33,735 bases of DNA from Spirochaetaceae bacterium (GTDB taxonomy: Bacteria; Spirochaetota; Spirochaetia; Treponematales; Breznakiellaceae), in contig JAIROZ010000191.1 in the NCBI GenBank assembly GCA_031257255.1, positions 1 to 33,735 of the forward strand, in the 5' to 3' direction. Of the stretch, positions 23,899 through 30,162 are shown in pieces. A program made the position numbers and the translations under genes. The notes beneath the pieces were generated by a model that saw only the letters and a list, made by a program, of their open reading frames with translations, did not search any database and had not been told where the DNA came from. The number at the start of each line of letters is the position of its first letter. The first letter of the stretch is position 1.

Positions 23899-24363
23899 TT
23901 AAAAGAGACCGGCAAGCACTTCCGCGGCGGCTTCAACCTTGCCGCCGCCGTCCGCTTCGCCGGAGTAACTTCTGTAGGCGTCCGCATCCCAAATCTCGAT
24001 ACGCCCGCCCAAACGCATGACAACACATTCACGCTTCAAATTTGCCCATTCGCGCAAAGACTGAGGAACGGCAAGCCGCCCCAGTTTGTCGAATTCGATA
24101 TTAACCGCCCAGCCTAGAAAATGGCGCTGTAAAAGCCTGACATCCTGCTTCATCGCGTTGGCGCTCTCCAGTTTTGCGGCAAATTCCTGCCACTTGTCCG
24201 GGGAATATGCCCACAAACACTTGTCTATACCCCGCGTAATTACGAGTTCGGCGCACGGATGGTCTTTATCCGATATGCTGTCCCGCACACGCTGAGGAAA
24301 GGTAAACCTTCCCTTTTCGTCCAGAGTACTGTTATAGCCGCCGCTCAGTGTTTGCTTATCCAC
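23899..24363 (-). CDS. mraZ: Transcriptional regulator MraZ
   Basis: A 154-residue protein of two SpoVT-AbrB-like halves that forms a ring and represses the dcw operon. The two DxxxR motifs are present: LDEKGRFTFP and FDKLGRLAVP. The C-terminus carries an additional tail (SYSGEADGGGKVEAAAEVLAG) of unclear role. Start is GTG at 24363, with GGAGA as RBS; the start codon itself forms part of the last of the 10-nt-spaced boxes described separately, so binding of MraZ would cover its own translation start. First gene of the dcw cluster, directly followed by rsmH. Confidence 0.96.
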   Translation of the reverse strand: MDKQTLSGGYNSTLDEKGRFTFPQRVRDSISDKDHPCAELVITRGIDKCLWAYSPDKWQEFAAKLESANAMKQDVRLLQRHFLGWAVNIEFDKLGRLAVPQSLREWANLKRECVVMRLGGRIEIWDADAYRSYSGEADGGGKVEAAAEVLAGLF

Positions 24364-24394
24364 AAATCTCCACTTTTCTCCGCTGTTCTTCCAT
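24359..24394 (-). promoter_or_regulatory. Putative MraZ-binding boxes
   Basis: On the minus strand GTGGA (24363-24359), GTGGA (24373-24369) and GCGGA (24383-24379) recur at exactly 10 nt, with a fourth, ATGGA (24394-24390), 11 nt further up. MraZ in other bacteria binds three or four G-rich boxes with 10-nt period upstream of mraZ. These boxes lie between the -10 element and the start codon, which suits autorepression. Confidence 0.7.
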
Positions 24395-24421
24395 TGTTAC
24401 GCTAAAGAAAAAAAGTGTCAA
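24393..24421 (-). promoter_or_regulatory. dcw (mraZ) promoter
   Basis: The minus strand has a perfect -35 TTGACA (24421-24416), a 17-nt spacer and a -10 AACAAT (24398-24393, 4/6 match to TATAAT). Transcription would start near 24386, leaving a short leader that contains the MraZ boxes and the RBS. Confidence 0.7.
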
Positions 24422-24516
24422 TGCCGATACTAGTGAATTCGGCTCTTTTTTTAGAGGAAAATTTAGTGAGTACTTAACAGAGAAGTAGTGTTACAGGAAT
24501 ATGCGGAAAAACTGTG

Positions 24517-25437
24517 TTACTTTCGGGGGGCTGCCTTAACACGCTGTCCACCGCCGCTATTCTTGCTGCCGTCTGTACTAGCGCCCCCCGCGCCGCCGCC
24601 GCTATAGTTGTAACGCTTTTTTAGTTTTAGACCTAAGCCCAATTTAACGGAAAGATTTTTTGGAGCGCCTTCTATACTTTGAGTACCGCCCCCATCCAAA
24701 AAAACAATTTGATACGAATAGAATTCCCACATATTGAACATCTGAACACCGTACAAAAATTCAAACCGGAAGTAAAAGGCATCTGTAATGTCAAAATCAA
24801 AGCCCAAGCCTGCCTTTAGCCAAAGATTGTTCAAACTGCCCGCGCCAACCGCGCCGTACATTATCCGCCGCTCTCCTTGCGGAAAGGCATCCGGTTCTGC
24901 CTGCGGAGTCATATATTGCATCGTAAGCGGACTAGCCGCCGTAAGCAACTCGCCGTTTTCCTTGCGCCCAAAAAGAAAGATGTTAAAATTTGCCCCCAGC
25001 ATCGGAAAAAAAGAAAACCGCCAGACCTTAACAGGAATCTTTACAAAAAGACTCCAGCCTAAAGTCCCTGTAGAAGCGATTTTATCTACAGGAAAAACGC
25101 TTTCGCCTTTTTCATAATTCTTTCCGCTGCTGGCATCATAAACAGGACCTTCCGTCCAAAATGCGTCTTTTGTGCTAAAGGAGCCGTTATCCAGCCCAAA
25201 ATCTACATTTAATTCGACAAATTTAGCGTCAAAAAATAAAAACCCGCCGCCGCCGGAATTTACCTGCTTGTTTAATAAAGTACTATGCAGGGAATCGCCC
25301 GCTACATTCTTTATTGTTGTTCCGGTATTCGAGTAAAATCCGCCCAGTCCTATGCTCAGGTCGAGCGCCGCGCACGGAACGGCGCAAAATAATGCCAAGA
25401 GCAGCCCCGTTATTATATAGGTTAGTGATTTTCGCAT
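24517..25437 (-). CDS. Outer-membrane barrel protein, paralogue of 6330-7181
   Basis: A 306-residue exported protein: signal peptide MRKSLTYIITGLLLALFCAVPCAA, then beta strands (GGFLFFDAKFVELNVDFGLD, GWSLFVKIPVKVWRFSFFPMLGANFNIF, WLKAGLGFDFDITDAFYFRFEFLYG) and a final strand LSVKLGLGLKLKKRY. The tail is Gly/Ser-rich (SGGGAGGASTDGSKNSGGG). The strand motifs and the tail-after-last-strand layout match the protein at 6330-7181, whose tail is Lys/Pro-rich instead. It lies just upstream of mraZ on the same strand with 153 nt between and no clear terminator. Divergent from the P-loop gene at 25520. Function unknown. Confidence 0.75.
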   Translation of the reverse strand: MRKSLTYIITGLLLALFCAVPCAALDLSIGLGGFYSNTGTTIKNVAGDSLHSTLLNKQVNSGGGGFLFFDAKFVELNVDFGLDNGSFSTKDAFWTEGPVYDASSGKNYEKGESVFPVDKIASTGTLGWSLFVKIPVKVWRFSFFPMLGANFNIFLFGRKENGELLTAASPLTMQYMTPQAEPDAFPQGERRIMYGAVGAGSLNNLWLKAGLGFDFDITDAFYFRFEFLYGVQMFNMWEFYSYQIVFLDGGGTQSIEGAPKNLSVKLGLGLKLKKRYNYSGGGAGGASTDGSKNSGGGQRVKAAPRK

Positions 25438-25470
25438 AGTCCTGCTTAAATTTTCGGCATTTTTACCCCA

Positions 25471-25514
25471 GTAGGTAAACCCTACTACAGTGTAGGAACA
25501 GAAACGGTTACAAT
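25471..25514. promoter_or_regulatory. Triple GTAGG/CCTAC element and promoter in divergent gap
   Basis: GTAGG (25471-25475), CCTAC (25481-25485) and GTAGG (25492-25496) form two overlapping inverted repeats in the 82-nt gap between divergent genes, an operator-like layout. On the plus strand TACAAT (25509-25514) resembles a -10 box only 5 nt before the ATG at 25520, so the downstream mRNA could be leaderless. No matching -35 is clear. Confidence 0.4.
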
Positions 25515-25519
25515 AACTT

Positions 25520-26398
25520 ATGCTACTTGACTTTATCTTCCAGCCGGACGCCGTAAAAACATTCGCGCTTGTGGGACCAAGCGGAACGGGAAAAAGTTTT
25601 CAGGCAAAATTTGTGGCGCGTAAACAGCGTATCGACCTTATCATCGATGACGGACTTTTAATACGGCATGCGTCCATACTGGCAGGTCATTCGGCAAAGA
25701 AAGAAAAAAGTTTTATGGCGGCGGTTAAGGCGGCGCTTTTTGACGATAAGACGCGGCGCGATGAAGTTGCCCGCGTCCTTCAGGATGAACGCTACAAACG
25801 CATACTGATACTCGGCACTTCAGAAAAAATGGTAAACAAGATAGCGGCGCGTCTACAACTGCCGCTTCCCTCAAAAATTATCAGAATAGAAGATGTAACC
25901 AGCCAAAAGGACATAGAAAATGCGCGCCGCATACGCGCCGTAGAAGGAAAGCATGTAATACCCGTTCCGGGTGTCGAAGTAAAACGCGCTTACCCGTCCA
26001 TCTTTTTTGAGGTTATCCGCATATTCCGAAGAAAAATGGTTTCCGGAGCCCTCACCGTTCCCGAATCGCACGAAAAATCGGTGGTAACGCCCTCATACTC
26101 GCGCCCTAACGAATTATTTATTTCGGAAACCGCGCTAAGCCTTATGGTGAAGAACTGTGTTGACGAGTACAACCCCAAGTTCGCCGTCCGGGGCATAGAA
26201 ATTAAGCGGTCGCCGGAAGGCTCTTCCGAGTCAAAACCGGGCTGCCAGGTGGTAATAACGCTCGATATTCCGCTCGGCACTCAACTGGAAAATACGATAA
26301 CCGGGCTTAGCGCCTATATTGTAGAAAATATTGAGCATTTTACAGGAATTTTGGTCGCAAAAGCGCTTGTTATTATAGACAAAACTTTAGAGATGTAG
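25520..26398 (+). CDS. P-loop ATPase with Asp23-like C-terminal domain
   Basis: A 292-residue cytoplasmic protein with two parts. Residues about 14-170 form a small P-loop domain: Walker A GPSGTGKS (19-26), LIIDDGLLI (Walker B-like), and RILILGTSEKMVNKIAARL. Residues about 200-292 (ELFISETALSLMVKNCVDEY, then AVRGIEIK, CQVVITLDIPLGTQL, ITGLSAYIVENIEHFTGILV, ALVIIDKTL) follow the Asp23/YloU-type pattern: ISxxA helix, two beta strands, then the VxxxIExxTGxxV-type helix. Asp23-family proteins of Gram-positives act in the envelope; the fusion to an ATPase is unusual and I do not know a named family. No RBS precedes the ATG, and a -10-like TACAAT lies 5 nt upstream, so a leaderless transcript is possible. 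Function unknown. Confidence 0.75.
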   Translation: MLLDFIFQPDAVKTFALVGPSGTGKSFQAKFVARKQRIDLIIDDGLLIRHASILAGHSAKKEKSFMAAVKAALFDDKTRRDEVARVLQDERYKRILILGTSEKMVNKIAARLQLPLPSKIIRIEDVTSQKDIENARRIRAVEGKHVIPVPGVEVKRAYPSIFFEVIRIFRRKMVSGALTVPESHEKSVVTPSYSRPNELFISETALSLMVKNCVDEYNPKFAVRGIEIKRSPEGSSESKPGCQVVITLDIPLGTQLENTITGLSAYIVENIEHFTGILVAKALVIIDKTLEM

Positions 26399-26466
26399 TA
26401 TACTTGTACAAAATCTTTGTAAGCTGAAGGGGCTTTAGTAGGATTCCCTCAGAATAGGAGTAGAAA

Positions 26467-27642
26467 ATGAAGAAGAAGTACTTGGGGATTGTGCTTTTGA
26501 CAGCGCTGGTATTGGTTCCGGTGTCTGCTCAGAGCAAAGTGAGTCCGACAAGGGCATCAATTGCCACAGCGTTGTTCGAGGTTGTCTCTGATGGGGGCAG
26601 TTATGACGCGGAAACGTTGTGCCGTGAACTTGAAGAGCGGTTTGAAGTTTACAACCGCCTGTTCAGGTTTAACCGCGATTCGCTTGCCGGTCCGTTGAAG
26701 GTTGTCGCGTTTACCGACAAAGCCGCCTATGACGACTACATTAAGTCGAAGTTAGGTTCCACACGGGACGGGGCGGTCTACCTGCACTACAATCAGGCGG
26801 ACAAACGTGAACTTGTCGTTCACAGAGGAAGCGCCGAAGAGCAGCGCATGCTGCCTCATCAGGCGTTTATTCAGTATTTGCGGGCGTTTATTCCGTATCC
26901 GCCCACATGGATGCGCGAGGGCTTTGCCATATACTTTAACACATTAAAGTACGACAAAGATTCCCGTGAACTGCGTTACGAAGAAAATCTTTCGTGGCTC
27001 GAAACAGTAAAGAATCTTGGCAACCAGCATCCTTCGCTGGAGCAGGTATTCCTGGCGGATGTAAAAGGCGCTCCAGAATACTTTCAGCCGATTTCCTGGG
27101 CGGTTGTATCGTTCCTGCTAAATAACGGCGGTTCCGGCGACTATTTCCGCTCTCTTACCGACTCGTTCAAGGTGCTTAACGCGGGTAAATCTGCCGGCGA
27201 TAACGCGCAGGCTGTTCTTAACGAACTTATCAGTTTTACCACGCTCCAGCAGATTACAAGCGACTACTTTGCTTATATAGCCAGCCGCAAAACATTTGCC
27301 GAACTGGTACAGGCAGGTCAGGATTCCTACACCAATAAAAATTGGAAGGAAGCAGAGAACTATTTCCTGAGCGCGCTCTATCAAAAGCCCACTCACTATG
27401 CGCCGTACTACTATCTTGGTCTTCTTGCCTACGAGCAGAAGGACTACGACCTTGCCGAGCGCTATTATCGTTCCGCCGTCCAGTACGGTGCCGATGCCGC
27501 TCTGGTGAGTTATGCTCTTGGTATAAACGCGGCTACCGCCGGACGCAATGACGAGGCTATAACTTATCTGCAAGAAGCAGCCCGTGTAGCGCCCGACCGT
27601 TACAAAGAACGCGCCGACAGCATAATCATCCGTCTGCGCTAG
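26467..27642 (+). CDS. Exported TPR protein with degenerate peptidase-MA-like domain
   Basis: A 391-residue exported protein: signal peptide MKKKYLGIVLLTALVLVPVSAQ, an alpha/beta middle domain (about 30-260) and three or four C-terminal TPR units from about 285 (YTNKNWKEAENYFLSALYQKPTHYAPYYYLGLLAYEQKDYDLAERYYRSAV). The middle domain recalls the DUF1570/peptidase-MA layout, where HExxH is followed by PxWLxEGxAxY. Here the second part is intact (PPTWMREGFAIYF), but the first reads HQAFIQ, so the catalytic Glu and the second His are Gln and the site is probably inactive. TAGGAG precedes the ATG by 7 nt. It is followed by a hairpin and a strong terminator. Likely a periplasmic protein-binding scaffold; a lipoprotein is excluded (no Cys after the signal). 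Confidence 0.82.
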   Translation: MKKKYLGIVLLTALVLVPVSAQSKVSPTRASIATALFEVVSDGGSYDAETLCRELEERFEVYNRLFRFNRDSLAGPLKVVAFTDKAAYDDYIKSKLGSTRDGAVYLHYNQADKRELVVHRGSAEEQRMLPHQAFIQYLRAFIPYPPTWMREGFAIYFNTLKYDKDSRELRYEENLSWLETVKNLGNQHPSLEQVFLADVKGAPEYFQPISWAVVSFLLNNGGSGDYFRSLTDSFKVLNAGKSAGDNAQAVLNELISFTTLQQITSDYFAYIASRKTFAELVQAGQDSYTNKNWKEAENYFLSALYQKPTHYAPYYYLGLLAYEQKDYDLAERYYRSAVQYGADAALVSYALGINAATAGRNDEAITYLQEAARVAPDRYKERADSIIIRLR

Positions 27643-27647
27643 TACAA

Positions 27648-27673
27648 TGCTGATAAACTTTGGTTTATCAGCA
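27648..27673. terminator. Perfect 11-bp hairpin after TPR gene
   Basis: TGCTGATAAAC and GTTTATCAGCA form a perfect stem with loop TTTG, starting 5 nt after the stop codon. There is no T tract; the true terminator follows at 27704. It may protect the mRNA 3' end. The right half plus flank (ATCAGCATATAT...CGGATAAA) resembles positions 58-77 of the window. Confidence 0.65.
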
Positions 27674-27703
27674 TATATTGCACGGATAAATTTCAGTATT
27701 TTC

Positions 27704-27727
27704 AACCCCGCTAACGCGGGGTTTTTT
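27704..27727 (+). terminator. Strong intrinsic terminator
   Basis: AACCCCGC-TAAC-GCGGGGTT followed by a run of T (to 27727): a GC-rich 8-bp stem, 4-nt loop and T tract on the plus strand. It ends the TPR gene transcript. On the minus strand the stem could also stop transcripts of the GH3 gene ending at 27756, though with a weaker U tract. Confidence 0.92.
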
Positions 27728-27755
27728 GTTGGTTATGCAGGCTGTCCGGTATGTT

Positions 27756-29417
27756 TTACTTTACTTTGTATGGTATGCTGCCCCGCGCTTCAAGTTTGCC
27801 TGCCATAACGGAAAAGCCGGCGGCAAGCGACTCGTAAGTGTCGCTGTAAACAGCAATTACCGCGTCTACCCAATCCATGCGTTCCAGCCGCGAAGGGCTT
27901 AATGCCGAAATAACTACAATACGCTTGCCTAGCGGGCGAAATGCGCGGAGGGTATCAAGCCCGGCATCTTTATTAAGATAGAAAACTATTGTTCCGGCGG
28001 CGGCGGCGCGGCTCATAAGTCCGGCACTTACTGTGGAATCCCCATAACCGGACGCGCCGGCATAAGCGGTATCTCTCAACTTAAAAAATTCCTTTGTGTC
28101 CCCCACAAAAAGCAGGCTCTCAGTCTGACTCGATTTTAGCGGAATGACATTCCGTTCATTTTTGACAAGCGTTACAGCCCTCACCGCCAAATCCGTAAAG
28201 AATTTAGCCCCCTCTGCGTCAGGCAATTCCTCCCGTACACGCTCAGGATTCGGGATAAGCGGCACCGCCTTCTCTCCTTTAAGGTATTTGAGTTTTACAA
28301 TGAGGACGCGCCGCGCCGATTCGCGCACACGGGAACGGAATTCCTTGTCCGTCCCCATATCGCGGAGCAGATTGACCCAAATTGCCTCGTCCATAGCCGG
28401 CGTCTGGGACATCATTACAATGTTGTTGCCGGCAAGAAACGCCGCCTTCGCCGCCCGCGACAAACTGCCCGCGCTCATAGTCGCCCCATCCATGGCAAGG
28501 TCGTCTGTAATTATCAAGCCCTTAAAACCGGTTTTGCCGCGCAGCACATCTTCCAGAAACCACCGCGACTGACTTGCGGGCGTTTCGTTCGCTTCGGTTT
28601 TGGGAAATGCGAGATGCCCGCTCATTATCGCGGGTACGCCCTCTTTTGCCAGCATACGGTAGGGCACAAGTTCGCGTTCCCAGAGGGTATCAAAGTCAAT
28701 ATTGATTTTGGGGAGGAATTTGTGTGAGTCGAGCGGTGTGTCGCCGTGTCCGGGAAAGTGTTTGGCGGTCGGTATAACACCCGCCGCCTCCAGCCCCTTG
28801 GCAAAGGCGATGCCCAAAAGCCCCGCCTTTACCGGGTCGTCCCCAAAGGAACGCGCCCCAATCATCGTGTCGTGGTTCGTAAACAGGTCTACCGTGGGGG
28901 CAAAGTTCATATTGATACCGAGCACGGCAAGTTCTCTGCCTATATAATAGCCGGAAAGGTAGGCATCTTGCGGGTAACCGGACGCGCCGGCAGCCATTGC
29001 GCCGGGTGCCTTACTGGTCTGTCCTTTTACATGGCGCACCGGTCCGCCTTCCTGGTCGGTTGCCACAAGAAGCGGAATGTTGAAGCGCCCCCGTAAAGCC
29101 AGCCGCTGGAACCCGCCTATTGTGGATGCAAGCCGCTCCGTGTTGACCGGTCTTTGCTTGTCTTCTGTATTCCAGCCGAATACCTTTACCCCGCCGAGCG
29201 CCCTCCGGCTTATCCATTCCGTTATCGCGGGCTCCGGTCCCGTCATCCATTCCTTCCAACCGAACATAAAGACTTGAGCGAGGGCTTCCTCGTCCGTCAT
29301 CGCGTTCAGTATGTTTTCGGCAAGTTCTTCCGGCGGGACATCATCGTTAAAACTTATTGCGGATACGCCGAGCGCCCCGCTCATCAGTATCAATAATAGA
29401 AGGAAAAAATGCTTCAT
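27756..29417 (-). CDS. Exported GH3 beta-N-acetylhexosaminidase (NagZ-like)
   Basis: Cleaves terminal beta-GlcNAc, probably from peptidoglycan fragments or chitin-type sugars. From ATG 29417 the product is 553 residues with a signal peptide (MKHFFLLLLILMSGALGVSA), so it acts in the periplasm or outside, unlike cytoplasmic E. coli NagZ. The GH3 N-domain (about 25-350) shows LLVATDQEGGPVRHV, NMNFAPTVDLFTN, RSFGDDP, the loop AKHFPGHGDTPLDSH (catalytic Asp/His dyad of NagZ) and LIITDDLAMDGA (nucleophile Asp). A C-terminal domain (about 370-550) resembles the extra domain of two-domain NagZ. The open frame continues to 29513 into an inverted-repeat arm; I reject that start because it puts 32 repeat-encoded residues before the signal peptide. 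No clear RBS precedes 29417. Confidence 0.92.
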   Translation of the reverse strand: MKHFFLLLLILMSGALGVSAISFNDDVPPEELAENILNAMTDEEALAQVFMFGWKEWMTGPEPAITEWISRRALGGVKVFGWNTEDKQRPVNTERLASTIGGFQRLALRGRFNIPLLVATDQEGGPVRHVKGQTSKAPGAMAAGASGYPQDAYLSGYYIGRELAVLGINMNFAPTVDLFTNHDTMIGARSFGDDPVKAGLLGIAFAKGLEAAGVIPTAKHFPGHGDTPLDSHKFLPKINIDFDTLWERELVPYRMLAKEGVPAIMSGHLAFPKTEANETPASQSRWFLEDVLRGKTGFKGLIITDDLAMDGATMSAGSLSRAAKAAFLAGNNIVMMSQTPAMDEAIWVNLLRDMGTDKEFRSRVRESARRVLIVKLKYLKGEKAVPLIPNPERVREELPDAEGAKFFTDLAVRAVTLVKNERNVIPLKSSQTESLLFVGDTKEFFKLRDTAYAGASGYGDSTVSAGLMSRAAAAGTIVFYLNKDAGLDTLRAFRPLGKRIVVISALSPSRLERMDWVDAVIAVYSDTYESLAAGFSVMAGKLEARGSIPYKVK

Positions 29418-29443
29418 TATCGTACATTTTAGCGGGACATTGG

Positions 29444-29519
29444 CGCGGGGTCTATGTACATTGGGCGTGAGCGTATGCGTGTGTTCGCTAGGCTGCTGTC
29501 GCAAATCCGCCATCCGCGC
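29444..29519. repeat. Left inverted-repeat arm with outward mini-ORF
   Basis: Inverted copy of 30082-30150. On the minus strand it contains ATG at 29513 opening MADLRQQPSEHTHTLTPN, which runs in frame through the arm into the GH3 signal peptide (joining at Met 29417). The outer block contains the palindrome ATGTACAT. Confidence 0.75.
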
Positions 29520-29648
29520 AATAAATGGCGTTGGCGGGGATGGGTGTTAGTTATGGATGCGGGCGGTGCCGCCTCCATTCCGCCGTGCTCGCAGTTTTGC
29601 CTACCATTTGGATTTATTATCAGCAGGTAAGGTTATTACTAAAAAGTG

Positions 29649-29999
29649 CTATTTTAGACGGCGCTTTATTTCTTCCAGAGAGCAGCCTTGTTCAAGAAGG
29701 GAGAGTACATAGTTTTGCCCCTGCGCTACGCCTTGCGAGATACCCTGCGCTAAGCCCTGCGAGATACCTTGCGCTAAGCCTTCTCTGCGGGCGCTTATCA
29801 GGTCATTTTGCCGGTCAACCTCGTACTTGTATTCACTCAAAAGCCGCGCTCGCTCTACTTCGTCCCGGCTTATCGTTATCAATACATCATTTGCCATTTT
29901 AATTCCTTCTTCCTTCCCTATTATCTCGTTTATCTTATCCCGTTTTGCCTTGTCCGTCAAATACCGGAAATATACCGCCCACTTCTCCACTGCCGTCAT
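29649..29999 (-). pseudogene. Rpn-family PD-(D/E)XK nuclease, C-terminal fragment
   Basis: A 116-residue frame matching the C-terminal part of Rpn/PD-(D/E)XK family putative transposases. It starts MTAVEKWAVYFRYLTDKAKRDKINEI, continues through a helical stretch (ISRDEVERARLLSEYKYEVDRQ) and then a repeat-rich Gln/Gly linker (EGLAQGISQGLAQGISQGVAQGQ, an 8-residue LAQGISQG unit encoded by 24-bp direct DNA repeats at about 29727-29785). It ends in the family's usual short terminal helix, LLEQGCSLEEIKRRLK. Full-length members have about 280-320 residues with the nuclease core at the N-terminus; that core is absent. The frame stays open upstream only to a TAG at 30050-30048. It is therefore a remnant, or a linker/tail-only protein, inside the inverted-repeat unit. 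Confidence 0.75.
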
Positions 30000-30081
30000 A
30001 AGCGCGGCGGGTTTGGACAGGCGGCTTCCTCTCTCTAGGGCAAAAGCCTATATTATTTTTAATATGTTTTTGCCCTGTCTG

Positions 30082-30150
30082 GCGCGGATGGCGAATTTGC
30101 GACAGCAACCTAGCGAGCGCTCGGATGCCCAATGTACATAGACCCCGTGC
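30082..30150. repeat. Right inverted-repeat arm with outward mini-ORF
   Basis: Inverted copy of 29444-29519, shorter by 8 nt in the central variable segment. On the plus strand ATG at 30088 opens a 17-residue frame, MANLRQQPSERSDAQCT, ending with a TAG inside the arm. Its first nine residues match those of the left arm (MADLRQQPS) except for one substitution. It lies 13 nt from the end of the lipoprotein gene (30163). Confidence 0.75.
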
Positions 30151-30162
30151 GATGCCCCCTGA

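Larger units (their letters stand above)
29444..30150. mobile_element. Decayed Rpn-type element bounded by long inverted repeats
   Basis: A 707-bp unit between the GH3 gene and the lipoprotein gene. Its ends are inverted copies of each other: left arm 29444-29519, right arm 30082-30150. They share a 21-nt outer block (CGGGGTCTATG, ACATTGGGC) and a 34-nt inner block (CGCTAGG...TGCTGTCGCAAAT...CGCCATCCGCGC) with two mismatches, separated by 19 nt on the left and 11 nt on the right. Inside is a C-terminal Rpn-nuclease fragment (29649-29999) and, at 29553-29630, a 25-codon frame (MDAGGAASIPPCS). No target-site duplication is obvious. Rpn (PD-(D/E)XK) nucleases promote recombination in known systems; whether this unit is mobile is inference. 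Confidence 0.7.

Noticed and set aside
27756-29513. Longer GH3 protein starting at 29513
   Set aside because: The first 32 codons lie in the inverted-repeat arm and would place hydrophilic residues before a normal signal peptide. The start at 29417 gives a standard exported enzyme.
29525-29902. 125-codon plus-strand frame inside the Rpn unit
   Set aside because: It runs antisense to the Rpn fragment, whose linker and terminal helix match a known family; composition is Leu/Ser/Cys-rich without motifs.
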